A stretch of DNA of 64,000 bases from Hormoscilla sp. GM7CHS1pb (GTDB taxonomy: Bacteria; Cyanobacteriota; Cyanobacteriia; Cyanobacteriales; Desertifilaceae): contig JACONN010000005.1 in the NCBI GenBank assembly GCA_014323675.1, forward strand, positions 744,001 to 808,000, in the 5' to 3' direction. How positions within the stretch are numbered: position 1 is the first letter of the stretch; each line of letters opens with the position of its first letter. The translations under genes and the position numbers were made by a program. The notes beneath the pieces are model-generated. The model saw only the letters and a list, made by a program, of their open reading frames with translations. It was not told the origin of the DNA and did no database searches. Positions 44,424 to 53,228 of the stretch are shown one piece after another.

Positions 44424-44789
44424 ATGGAACATGTAATGATGCCTGGATGTGTGACACCGGAAGATAGTGAGGTCACGACGGCAGTGATGCTAGAAGGAAC
44501 GCGCTTTATTTTACAGGAATCAGGGACGGATGTAGGGGCGATCGTCCCCGATAGGGAGTTTGAAAAGCTATGTAACCTGATGGATAAACTCAAACCTTCT
44601 CAGTACAGTCCCGAAGAGGAAGCATATTACGAGGACGATATAGCCATCCACTGCATGTACCCTGATGATATCATCGCCGCCTTTGATGATATTATAGCAG
44701 CAGTGCGGTACGAAAACGAAGTTTTTGGTATACTGCCGATTGAGAACATGGGAGGCCAAGAGGTAGATATCTTTATGCCGGTACGATAA
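44424..44789 (+). CDS. Diverged antitoxin-like paralogue
   Basis: MEHVMMPGCVTPEDSEVTTA shares the start with the two previous genes, with the same AAAGGAGCAAGACA leader. The Phd core is rewritten (LEGTRFILQESGTDVGAIVP) and the tail is acidic and aromatic. An in-frame start at 44397 is less likely. Third member of a tandem family. Confidence 0.6.
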   Translation: MEHVMMPGCVTPEDSEVTTAVMLEGTRFILQESGTDVGAIVPDREFEKLCNLMDKLKPSQYSPEEEAYYEDDIAIHCMYPDDIIAAFDDIIAAVRYENEVFGILPIENMGGQEVDIFMPVR

Positions 44790-44858
44790 TCATGTCGTGC
44801 GATCGCTTCTGGGTGCCAGAATATTTATTTGTCAAGTAGAGACAGTAGTGATTAACTA

Positions 44859-45542
44859 ATGACTGTGCCGACAGCAACAATCAGAGAATCGCGAACTGTG
44901 TTAACAGGTGTCAGTTGGCAAACCTTTAAGGCATTGCTGGCAGAGATTGGAGAAGACCGGAATTGTAGAATTGCTTACGATCGAGGAACATTAGAGATTA
45001 TGACTCCCTATGCAGGACATGAAGAACCAGTAGCACTGATAGAACATTTTATCACAGCAGTTGCAGATGAACTGGGTATAGAAGTCAGACAACTCGGTTC
45101 CCTGACTCTGGAACGATCGGACTTAACCCGGATGGTAGAACCAGATACTTGTTTCTACATTCAGAATGAATCTTTGGTCAGAGGTAAGGCAGAAATAGAC
45201 TTAAATATTGACCCGCCACCAGACCTGGTAGTAGAGTCGGACTACACGAGATATTCTCTGAACAAATTGGAAATATATGCATCCCTCGGTGTTCCAGAAT
45301 TCTGGAGATATCGCCGGTCAACTCTGCAAGTTTATCAGCTAATCGCGGGGAAATACGAACAGAGCGATCGCAGTTTAGCTTTTCCGTTCTTCCCGATCGC
45401 CGAAGCACCAGAATTTATCGCCCAAAGTCAAACCATTGGCCAGCGAATGGCTACACGCTATCGCTCCCGTGAGGGATACGGCAGTACGTTTATTTCGCCA
45501 ACGCCTTCAATAAATTTTACAAGAGTGAGGAGCGTCAAGTAG
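44859..45542 (+). CDS. Uma2 (DUF820) family protein
   Basis: 227 residues: GVSWQTFKALLAEIGEDRNC, YDRGTLEIMTPYAGHEEP, DPPPDLVVESDYTRYSLNKL (acidic/lysine nuclease-like core) and YASLGVPEFWRYRRSTLQVY. The last ~25 residues (GYGSTFISPTPSINFTRVRS) look unlike the family, so its end was probably altered. Preceded by GTCAAGTAGAGACA, also found before the fragment at 45586. Confidence 0.82.
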   Translation: MTVPTATIRESRTVLTGVSWQTFKALLAEIGEDRNCRIAYDRGTLEIMTPYAGHEEPVALIEHFITAVADELGIEVRQLGSLTLERSDLTRMVEPDTCFYIQNESLVRGKAEIDLNIDPPPDLVVESDYTRYSLNKLEIYASLGVPEFWRYRRSTLQVYQLIAGKYEQSDRSLAFPFFPIAEAPEFIAQSQTIGQRMATRYRSREGYGSTFISPTPSINFTRVRSVK

Positions 45543-45585
45543 GCGAATTATGTTATCGTCAAGTAGAGACATAAGTTATTAACAT

Positions 45586-45734
45586 ATGACTGTGCTAACA
45601 GCAACCAAACCAGCGAGTGTTCAAGAGCAATTTACCTCAGAGTCCAGAGTCCTGTTAAGAGGTGTCAGTTGGCAAACTTTTAAGGCATTGGTGGCAGATA
45701 TCGGAGAAGACCGGAATTGTAGAATTGCTTACGC
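45586..45734 (+). pseudogene. 5' fragment of a Uma2 gene
   Basis: MTVLTATKPASVQEQFTSES and GVSWQTFKALVADIGEDRNC match the preceding gene but the sequence ends after CRIAYA in GTTCGTAGTAAG-type repeats (45752-45796). Confidence 0.8.
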
Positions 45735-45751
45735 AGATTTACCTTGGGCTT

Positions 45752-45796
45752 GCGGGTTCGTAGTAAGCACTGAAGTGCTTGCGGGTTCGTAGTAAG
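45752..45796. repeat. GGGTTCGTAGTAAG repeat pair
   Basis: Two copies of GCGGGTTCGTAGTAAG with AGCACT/AGTGCT arms; same family as 26758-26918. Confidence 0.7.
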
Positions 45797-45804
45797 TAGA
45801 ATAA

Positions 45805-46095
45805 GTGGCGCGGTTGTTCGCCAATACGGGCATCCGCAGATCGCCGGCGATCGGTCCGCGGACTTTCGTTTCCGGAGCACCCACCCATGTTGTGCGCAGG
45901 ATGCGACACAACCGGGTGGGTGCTCCCGGAAACGACCGAAAAATCGAGGGGGAACTGCTGGGTATTATATCAGTGACTGATATTCTCACTAAGAGCAACT
46001 TCGTAGAGCAACCGAAAAGTGTAGTCCTGGAGCAAGAAATCGAAAAAGCGATCGCCGAGGCGCGGGCGATATGTACGGAGAAAAAGGAGAAATAA
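45805..46095 (+). pseudogene. CBS-domain protein remnant
   Basis: Only the end is recognisable: GELLGIISVTDILTKSNFVE and EQEIEKAIAEARAICTEKKE, the last strand/helix of a CBS domain and its tail. Everything upstream is repeat or palindrome sequence. Confidence 0.65.
45867..45934. repeat. Long hairpin of the GTTTCC-type palindrome family inside a CBS-domain remnant
   Basis: CGTTTCCGGAGCACCCACCC pairs with GGGTGGGTGCTCCCGGAAAC, G-rich arms of about 27 bp. It stays in frame with the downstream open frame (SGAPTHVVRRMRHNRVGAPG). Confidence 0.85.
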
Positions 46096-46177
46096 AGATA
46101 AGGTAAATGGCAGGCTCAAAACGAGTAACTAAATGTAGCATATGTACAATACCGACTCGTCCTAGGGGAGGAAATCA

Positions 46178-48060
46178 ATGAGCAAGCTAACAGTAGACAA
46201 GGCGACAGAGAACGCGACGCCGGTGACGACCACGAGCAAGATGGCCCCAACCCGACAAACGGGGGCATTTGCCCTGATGGACAGCTTGAAGCGTCATGGA
46301 GTCAGACATATATTTGGCTATCCCGGGGGAGCGATCTTGCCGATATACGACGAAGTATACCGGGCGGAAGCGCGGGGCGATGTTCAACATATTCTGGTCA
46401 GACACGAACAAGGGGCGTCCCATGCAGCGGATGGCTACGCCCGGGCCACGGGGAAGGTGGGAGTCTGCTTTGCGACTTCAGGTCCGGGTGCCACGAATTT
46501 GGTAACGGGGATTGCGACAGCCCATATGGACTCGATACCTATGGTAGTAGTCACAGGTCAGGTGCCTCGGCCCGCCATTGGCTCTGATGCATTTCAGGAA
46601 ACAGATATTTATGGCATTACTCTGCCCGTCGTCAAGCATTCCTATGTAGTGCGTCACGCCAAGGACATGGCCCAAATTGTGGCAGAGGCTTTTCACATTG
46701 CCAGCACCGGGCGTCCCGGGCCAGTATTGATTGACGTGCCCAAAGATGTGGGGTTAGAAGAATTTGACTACGTGCCCGTGGAACCGGGTACGGCTCGGCT
46801 GTCCGGGTATCGTCCCACAGTCAAAGGCAACCCTCGGCAGATCAACCAAGCGTTAAATTTAATCGGGCAAGCTAACTGTCCTTTGCTGTATGTCGGTGGC
46901 GGAGCGATCTCTGCTGGCGCTCATGCAGAAGTTTTGGAACTGGCAGAACATTTCCAAATACCAGTGACAACGACATTGATGGGTAAGGGTGCTTTTGATG
47001 AGAACCATCCTCTGTCCGTGGGGATGTTGGGAATGCACGGCACGGCCTATGCTAATTTTGCTGTCAGCGAGTGCGACTTGCTGATCGCTGTGGGGGCCAG
47101 GTTTGACGATCGGGTGACGGGTAAGTTAGATGAGTTCGCCTCCCATGCCAAAGTGATTCACATCGACATCGATCCGGCAGAGGTGGGCAAAAACCGCCCC
47201 CCCAAGTACCCATTGTGGGGGACGTGCGTCAGGTGTTAATTGATATGTTGCGTCGCACTCAGGAGTTGGGTCTGTCAGGAAAACCCGATCGGACCACTGA
47301 GTGGTTGAAACGGATCGATCGCTGGCGTTCGGATTATCCCTTAGTGGTGCCCCAATATGAAGATAGTCTGTCTCCCCAAGAGGCGATCGTGGAACTGGGG
47401 CGGCAAGCACCTAATGCTTATTACACTACAGATGTGGGTCAGCATCAGATGTGGGCAGCGCAATTTCTGAAGAATGGTCCCCGTCGGTGGATGTCCAGTT
47501 CTGGCCTAGGTACGATGGGTTACGGGATGCCAGCGGCGATGGGCGTGAAGGTGGCTTTGCCCGATGAAGAAGCGATCTGTGTGGCTGGGGATGCTAGTAT
47601 CCTGATGAATATTCAGGAATTGGCAACCCTGGCACAGTATAACATCAAGATCAAAACTGTGATTATCAATAATGGCTGGCAGGGAATGGTGCGTCAGTGG
47701 CAGCAGACTTTCTTTGGAGAGCGTTACTCGGCTTCTAATATGGAAGCGGGAATGCCTGACTTTGTGATGCTGGCAAATGCTTTTGGTGTCAAAGGTATGG
47801 TGGTGCGGTCCCGAGAAGAGTTGCTTCTTGCGATCGCCGAAATGCTAGCCCACGACGGTCCCGTGTTGATGGATGTTCATGTCAGGAAGGATGAAAACTG
47901 CTATCCAATGGTAGCCCCGGGTAAGAACAATGCTCAAATGGTAGGTTTGCCCGAACCTCCCCAGTCAGAAGCAGCAGCGGATCTAATTTCTTGCCCCAGT
48001 TGCGGTGCCGAAAACCAGGTAACTAATAAGTTCTGCCCCGAGTGCGGTACTAAGCTGTAA
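46178..48060 (+). pseudogene. ilvB: Acetolactate synthase large subunit with zinc-ribbon tail, one frameshift
   Basis: ThDP-dependent first common enzyme of branched-chain amino acid synthesis. FGYPGGAILPIYDE, HEQGASHAADGYARATGKVG (catalytic Glu), middle FAD region (GARFDDRVTGKLDEF) and GDASILMNIQELATLAQYNI (ThDP motif) are all present. Start supported by GGGGAGGAAATCA. The frame breaks at TACCCATTGTG (47208-47218): one more C restores KYPIVGDVRQVLID. After the usual end, the protein adds CPSCGAENQVTNKFCPECGT, a four-cysteine zinc ribbon. Like metH, probably intact in the cell. Confidence 0.9.
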
Positions 48061-48292
48061 TAATTGTTCATGGGTGTGGTCATGCAGCGGGATCCCCCCC
48101 AAACCCCCCCTTGCAAAAGGGGGGCTTCAAATCACAACGAACAATGAACAATTCGTTCCGGAGATTATTTATGCGCCACCGTTCCGGAAAAATCGGACAA
48201 TGCGGTTTTCCATTTGCGGACTGATAGGCGATCGCACTGGGGGATATGACATCGGGGGATTAAATTATTTTCTAGAATAGAGGACTTATTCA
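48061..48292. repeat. Gap with hairpin and a duplicated piece of the nucleotidase gene
   Basis: CCCCCCTTGCAAAAGGGGGG (48106-48124) is a terminator-like hairpin after ilvB. 48165-48245 carries GCCACCGTTCCGGAAAAATC ... GGCGATCGCACT, the same as the 3' end of the 5'-nucleotidase gene at 48822-48890. The two copies flank the GNAT gene as direct repeats. Confidence 0.7.
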
Positions 48293-48754
48293 ATGTTAGA
48301 AAGTGAGAATTTTTTTGTAGCAGAGGCTACTGTAGAAATAATAGATGAACTGACATATCTATTTGATGCCTATCGAGTATTTTACGAACAAAAGAGTGAT
48401 TTAGAAGGTGCAAAGTTGTTCCTGCAAGAAAGATTAAAAGAGGATTCTGCTATTCTAGTTGCTGTCTATTCAAAAACTGAAAGGCTTGCTGGTTTTTGTC
48501 AGTTATTTCCTTCTTTAAGTTCTGTAAGTATGTGTGAAATATATATCCTCAACGATGTGTTTGTCTTGGAAGAATATCGTAGAAGCGGTGTCGGTTCACT
48601 TTTGATGGATGCCGCTGTTTCTTTTGCCCTTAATAGAGGTGTAAAACGTTTAAAGTTGCAAACTGCTTACGACAACCTCGCAGCTATGAGGCTTTACGAA
48701 AGATGCGGCTGGAAAAAAGGAGATTTTCACACATATAGTTTCACAAATGATTAG
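48293..48754 (+). CDS. GNAT family N-acetyltransferase
   Basis: 153 residues; VFVLEEYRRSGVGSLLMDAA is the acetyl-CoA-binding motif A and TAYDNLAAMRLYERCGWKK motif B. Lower GC than its neighbours and flanked by direct repeats, which suggests acquisition. Substrate unknown. Confidence 0.9.
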   Translation: MLESENFFVAEATVEIIDELTYLFDAYRVFYEQKSDLEGAKLFLQERLKEDSAILVAVYSKTERLAGFCQLFPSLSSVSMCEIYILNDVFVLEEYRRSGVGSLLMDAAVSFALNRGVKRLKLQTAYDNLAAMRLYERCGWKKGDFHTYSFTND

Positions 48755-48817
48755 AGGGGTTGTACTATGTAGTTCGTAGTTATTATCAGTAGGGTGGGCA
48801 ATGCCCACCTTACTGAT

Positions 48818-50345
48818 TTATGTGCCACCGTTCCGGTAAAATCGGACAATGCGGTTTTTCCTTTCGGGACTGACAGGCGATCGCTCGTGAATGTAGTCGC
48901 TCACGACATCGACTAGCATATAACCGGTATCCTGCTGATTATTACCTTGGGTGAAGATGCTGTAACCATCCCCACCTTTGAGGAGGAAATCGTTAGTAAC
49001 GACGCGGTAAGTTGCCTCGGTTTGGAGGGGTGCAAATGTGCCATCTTGCTGTTGGACTTGGATCTGGACGATGCGATCGCCCGCAGGTGCATGAGGGTTC
49101 CAGACAAACTGCAACCCTGCAACTTGGGGAAAACTCCCCATGGCTAATTCTACCTGACTGACTCCATGTTCTAAGGCGGCTTTGATTTGCTCTCCTGTCA
49201 AGTCCAGTCGGGCGATCGTATTACCAAAGGGTAGCATTTCCAAGACTTGCCCGACCGTCACTTGACCTGGGGGAATGCTGGTGCGGATCCCGCCGCTGTT
49301 GAGGATGGCAATTCGGCAACCGTCGGGGCGAGTTTTGGCTAGGATGGCATCGGCGACCAAATTGCCGAGATTTGTCTCACCACTGCGGAGACGCGCCCGA
49401 TCGCCTTCCAGCAAGACCGAGGTCTGGCCCATTACCTGCTGTTGCAGTGTTTGCAGGGGTTCTGCATAGGTTACAAACTTAGCTTGGAATGCCGGATCTG
49501 GGGGAATGGTAGCATCAACAATATGGGGTTTTCCCGCCCAGTCAGTTAGCGTCCCCGCCCGATCGAAGGTCAAATGTAAATCGCCCAAATACTTGCCCCA
49601 TTCCCAATCTGTTACGATCAATGCCGGGCTACCATCGGGGTTTTGGCCCGTACTGGGTAAGGATGAGTAGCGCCAGAGATATTGCCCAGAGGGGTATGGG
49701 TATGTCCGCCCACCACGACATCTATGCCATCTACCTGACGGGCCAATTCTAAATCCCTGGGGAAACCGATATGAGTCAGGGCAATAATTTTATTCACTCC
49801 TTGGGAGGTTAATTCTCGGACAGCTTGTTTGGCGGCCTGGATGTGGTTGGTGAAGCGAACACCCGCACCCGGGTTAGAGAGAATGGATGTTTCTTCAGTT
49901 GTCAGTCCGAAGATGCCGATTTTTTCACCCTTAAGCTTGAGGATAACCCAGGGTTTGATTTTCCCTGCCAGGGGCGAACTTTCATCTACTTCAATATTAG
50001 CTGAGACCGTGGGAAACTCAGCCCCGGCGATGAAATCAGCTAGCACTTGTGGTCCCCGATCGAATTCATGGTTGCCAATGGTAGCAGCATTGTATTGCAT
50101 GGCATTGTAGAAGTCCAGGTCTGCCTGACCCAGATACTGGTTAAAATACAAAGTGCCTTGAAAGATGTCGCCAGCACTCAGCAGCAGTAGGGGTTCGTCA
50201 GTGCTAGCACTTTCCCGACGCAACTGGTTGACGAGGGTTTGCCGCTGGGCAATGCCACCCAGGGTAAGGGCACCCATTTTAACAGGTTGCAGATGTGCGT
50301 GGTGGTCATTTGTGTGTAGCAGCCGCAGGGATGTATGAAAGCTAC
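48818..50345 (-). pseudogene. 5'-nucleotidase/cyclic phosphodiesterase family protein, one frameshift
   Basis: Metallophosphatase domain then C-terminal nucleotidase domain. Metal motifs: TNDHHAHL (reads in frame upstream of the ATG at 50277, so coding begins near 50345 at a non-ATG or missing start), GDIFQGT, GNHEFDRG, GGHTHTPLG. The C-terminal part has GNLVADAILAKTRP, LNSGGIRTSIPPGQ and FLLKGGDGYSIF. The frame breaks at CCC 49685-49687; a fourth C restores PLGQYLWRYSSLPSTGQNPD. No signal peptide is visible, perhaps lost with the start. Confidence 0.82.
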
Positions 50346-50384
50346 TATTCCTATGGTGGCCAAAAAGGGGCGATCGGTTGTCTT

Positions 50385-50470
50385 ATTCGCGATCGGGAAA
50401 TGCGGCGGGGGGGATAAGAAACCAGGTTTGAGAGGATAACCCGTGTTTCTGGCATCGCGCGAGGGGGGGA
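50385..50470. repeat. GAAACC(A/C)GG dispersed repeat
   Basis: TTCGCGATCGGGAAATGCGG ... AAGAAACCAGGTTTGAGAGG. Near-identical copies at 51360-51415, 52125-52205 and 52480-52530. Homopolymer G7 inside. Confidence 0.75.
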
Positions 50471-50500
50471 AATAAATCCCGATCGCCCTTTCCCGACGCT

Positions 50501-50749
50501 TTATGTGTAAACCTTGGTAGGAATTTGGATATAGCGATCGGGTGATTCTGTTTGCTGGTGAATAGCGAAGAAAATTCGTTCAATTTCTTTCCTCACCGCT
50601 GCATCATAGTAAACCATCCCGCAATCTACACAAACTTCAACTGGAGTATTAGGAACTAGCAAATATTTACCTTGGTAGCTGTAAAGGTATTCTACTCTGC
50701 GTTCGGAATATTTTTTGCTGCCGCAGACATTACATTGCACTTCTCTCAT
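50501..50749 (-). CDS. YgiT-type zinc-finger antitoxin-like protein
   Basis: 82 residues: CNVCGSKKYSERRVEYLYSY and VPVEVCVDCGMVYYDAA-type CxxC pairs (here TPVEVCVDCG) form the MqsA-like zinc domain. In cyanobacteria this gene directly follows a DUF4258 toxin-like gene, as here. It lacks the C-terminal HTH of true MqsA. Confidence 0.82.
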   Translation of the reverse strand: MREVQCNVCGSKKYSERRVEYLYSYQGKYLLVPNTPVEVCVDCGMVYYDAAVRKEIERIFFAIHQQTESPDRYIQIPTKVYT

Positions 50750-50754
50750 GGGGT

Positions 50755-50988
50755 TTATCCTCTAGTTCTAGGGTTAATAAACTTTGGACGATCGGGAATG
50801 TAGACGGTAATAATTGCTACTTTTTCGCCACGCCGACAGTGTGAATCGGTAGATTACCGGCAAAACCTAATATTAGGCAACTTTCGCCTCTCCCAGTATC
50901 GGGATACTGCTCCAGGATTTCTCCGCTGATTAGTGATTCCTCAACCTGAGTGAAGGTTAGCCCATCAGCCTGCTGTGTCTCCCTGGGG
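50755..50988 (-). pseudogene. DUF4258 toxin-like gene, truncated and frameshifted
   Basis: LTFTQVEESLISGEILEQYP, DTGRGESCLILGFAGNLPIH, then after a shift CRRGEKVAIITVYIPDRPKF and INPRTRG to TAA at 50755. This is the usual toxin-like partner of the YgiT protein. The N-terminus is lost where the 21-bp array begins, and the frame breaks near HTVG (~50838). Confidence 0.7.
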
Positions 50989-50994
50989 ATGCGA

Positions 50995-51193
50995 GTAGGC
51001 TTACAATAATATTCTGTAAGCTTACAAGCGCCTCATGTAGACTTGCAATAAAATCGTGTAAGTTTACAGATGTTTTATGTAAGCTTATAAACGTATAAAT
51101 TAGCTTACAAAAGCTTGATACAAGTTTACAGTAGACAAATAAAAGTTTACATTTATCTAGGGTAAGCTTACACTGGCCGAGGGTAAGCTTACT
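50995..51193. repeat. 21-bp array with palindromic core GTAAGCTTACA
   Basis: Ten cores, first bases at 50995, 51016, 51037, 51058, 51079, 51099, 51120, 51141, 51162 and 51183: a 21-bp period with one 20-bp step. Cores 2, 9 and 10 are perfect (GTAAGCTTAC); others vary by one or two bases; spacers are not conserved. On the - strand a start-less frame reads heptads (SKLTLGQCKLTLDKCKLLF...). Confidence 0.92.
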
Positions 51194-51439
51194 TCGAGCG
51201 CCTCGCGAAGGCCATTACCAGGTAGAACCGGGTGGGGTGCGCTCACTTGTAGTTGATAGCTGGGTGCATCTGGTGATGCATGTAATAGATCCCGCCCAGG
51301 GGGGCGAAGGTTCCTGTAGCCGGGCCATGCACTGGTTCGGTCTGTGCGGGGCAGTTTGGTTTTCGGCTATTCGCGATCGGGGAATGCAGCGGGGGGGATA
51401 AGAAACCGGGTAAGGGAGGTCAAGGATGCGCCGGTTTTC
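51194..51439. other. Repeat-filled gap
   Basis: GAGCGCCTCGCGAAGGCCATTACC, the GAAACCGGG repeat (51360-51415) and palindromic fragments; no gene. Confidence 0.5.
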
Positions 51440-51685
51440 CATCTGCAAGCCTTTGATCTCAGACTGCATCACGATGAAATCTTGACGCTGAGAGGCAATT
51501 TACTCCTTCATCTCTCGCATTTCTGAGATAATCAACTCAAACTTAGGCTGATATTAGTTTACCCTTTCTCTTAGGCTACTTACTGCCAACTTCAGGTCAA
51601 GGATTGCTTCCCTGTTTCTTTCAATCTTCGCCTCGATCCTGTCTTGTCTGTCCTCTACCCGATCCAATCGCTTTTCTGTCGTCAT
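51440..51685 (-). pseudogene. Small coiled-coil protein with two in-frame stops
   Basis: ATG 51685: MTTEKRLDRVEDRQDRIEAK then REAILDLKLAVSSLRERVN, TAA (51554-51556), and in the same frame YQPKFELIISEMREMKE, stop, then IVMQSEIKGLQMENRRILDL. This is the pattern of short cyanobacterial coiled-coil proteins ending in ENRRIL; two stop codons break it. Confidence 0.6.
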
Positions 51686-51806
51686 CTGCCGATCCCTCTC
51701 CTGACACTGATTTTTTCTCGATCTCTATTCTACTTTAACTTCTCACAATTGGCAACCCTGATCGCGCCAAATGCTTCTTTCCCTCACGACATGCTACAAT
51801 TTTCCT

Positions 51807-52029
51807 AGTCGGTTTCAACTGAGATCTTGCACCATTGTCAATTAGTCAATTAGTCTCATGGCCCGCCGTGGGTTCAAACCCACGGGTAATAGCTAAAGTC
51901 GGTTGAAAACCGACTGAAAACCTTATAAAGAAAGCGTTTTATCCTCGTTCCCTGGCTCCGCCGGGGAACGGGCGACCCGAGGCTCCGCCTCTAGTTGCGA
52001 ATGGTGCAAGATATGAGTTTCAACCGACT
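51807..52029. mobile_element. MITE-like composite element with ~39-bp terminal inverted repeats
   Basis: Left end AGTCGGTTTCAACTGAGATC followed by TTGCACCATTGTCAATTAG; right end CTAGTTGCGAATGGTGCAAG followed by ATATGAGTTTCAACCGACT is its inverse with few mismatches. Inside are smaller palindromes (AGTCGGTTGAAAACCGACT; CGTTCCCTGGCTCCGCC/GGGGAACG). No open frame. Partial copies at 16020-16240, 29054-29125 and 30495-30600. Confidence 0.75.
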
Positions 52030-52646
52030 TCAGGCCGATCGCCCGCAGGTTTACTGATGGGGGAATAGAAGAAACATGGTAGAGGGCCTTGGGAGCAAAC
52101 TAGGTAGGGGGCCTTGGTTTTCGGCTATTCGCGATCGGGGAATGGGGCGGGGGGTATAAGAAACCAGGTTTGAGAGGATAACCCGTGTTTCTGGCATCGC
52201 GAGAATCGAGTGCGAGCGGGCTTTTGGGTTAGCCCATCGAGGTTCAAATACCCTTTTCGCTTCGTTGTTAGCCCGCCTCTGGTTCAAACCAGAGCGTTAC
52301 CAGGCGGGAGCCAGGTTTCGAGGCGCCAAGTCGGTTAAAACCGACTACAAATTTTATCTGTTAAGCTTTCATTTTTCGCGATTGTAGGGTGGGCACCGCC
52401 CACCTTTTCCGTGCGATCGCAGCTTCATGTTCAGATTATATGAGATTAAGGTGCCCGATGATTATATTTGTTTTCTTGATTCGCGATCGAGAAATGCGGC
52501 GGGGGGTATAAGAAACCAGGTTTGATTGGGAGCGGGCGATCGCCTACAATATTAGCAGTTTCTGTTCCGGGAGGCAGAGCCTCAGGGGTGCGTTCCCAGC
52601 CGGAGACTGGGAACGAGATAATTACAACTGCTGTCGAGGACAATTC
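52030..52646. repeat. Gene-free stretch of dispersed repeats
   Basis: Two GAAACCAGG repeats (52125-52205, 52480-52530), CTTCGTTGTTAGCCCGCCTC with AACCAGAGCGTTACCAGGCG (52261-52312; again at 57609-57662), GTAGGGTGGGCACCGCCCACC (52385) and a CGTTCCCAGC repeat (52590). No gene recognised. Confidence 0.6.
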
Positions 52647-53026
52647 ATGGATAACACAGATCTAAACGAAGAAACTCTCAAAGATGCGATCGCCCGAGCA
52701 AGGGAAGCAGCCAGTATAGCAGATGCAAAAGAACCACGAGCAGAATCTGCTTACTATGACTGGGATGCTGGTAAAATCACCATTAATCTCAAGCATGGGA
52801 CGAGTTTTAGCTTTCCCCCAGAAATAGCCCAAGGGCTTGCAGGCGCGTCCCCGAAGAGTTAGCAGAAGTAGAAGTCACCCCTTCTGGTACGGGGTTGCAC
52901 TGGGAAAAGCTAGATGCGGACCTCAGCATTCCCTCTCTCTTGGCTGGAATTTATGGAAATAAAGCTTGGATGGCCCAAATTCAGAGCAAATGGGAAACCG
53001 CAGTCTCAGCAAGAAAAATAGCTTAA
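52647..53026 (+). pseudogene. DUF2442 family protein, frameshifted in a C run
   Basis: MDNTDLNEETLKDAIARARE, DWDAGKITINLKHGTSFSFP and PEIAQGLAGAS, then the frame shifts at the C run 52849-52852; one more C gives SPEELAEVEVTPSGTGLHWE, then LDADLSIPSLLAGIYGNKAW to TAA at 53026. DUF2442 proteins often occur with DUF4160 toxins-like genes; none is adjacent. Confidence 0.8.
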
Positions 53027-53119
53027 TACCATTTTGTCAAAACAATGCTACAATTACTTTGAACATTTTTGAGAAAGAAAACCCTCTCAGATCTCTCAGA
53101 TGGTATTATAATATTGAGT

Positions 53120-53228
53120 GCAACTGGTTCGTAGTAAGGACTTTAGTCCTTATCTGCCAACCTCCGGGCAGGCGAGACGCCCGCCCTACGTTTTTCCCGG
53201 GCAGGCGAGACGCCCGCCCTACGTTTTT
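53120..53228. repeat. Repeats before the PhzF gene
   Basis: GGTTCGTAGTAAGGACTTTA then two copies of CCGGGCAGGCGAGACGCCCG followed by CCCTACGTTTTT (53163-53190, 53199-53226). Confidence 0.8.

Noticed and set aside
46135..46160. GTAGCATATGTACAAT upstream of ilvB as an NtcA site
   Set aside because: The GTA-TAC spacing is 7, not the required 8, and no matching -10 element at the usual distance is evident.
41223..47230. Programmed frameshifting in metH and ilvB
   Set aside because: No slippery heptamer with downstream structure is evident, and the same one-base loss appears in many unrelated genes, so error is simpler.
53118..53228. N-terminal extension of the PhzF protein
   Set aside because: The extension translates two copies of a GGGCAGGCGAGACGCCCGCCC repeat; family alignment begins at MKNMTFYIVDVFA.
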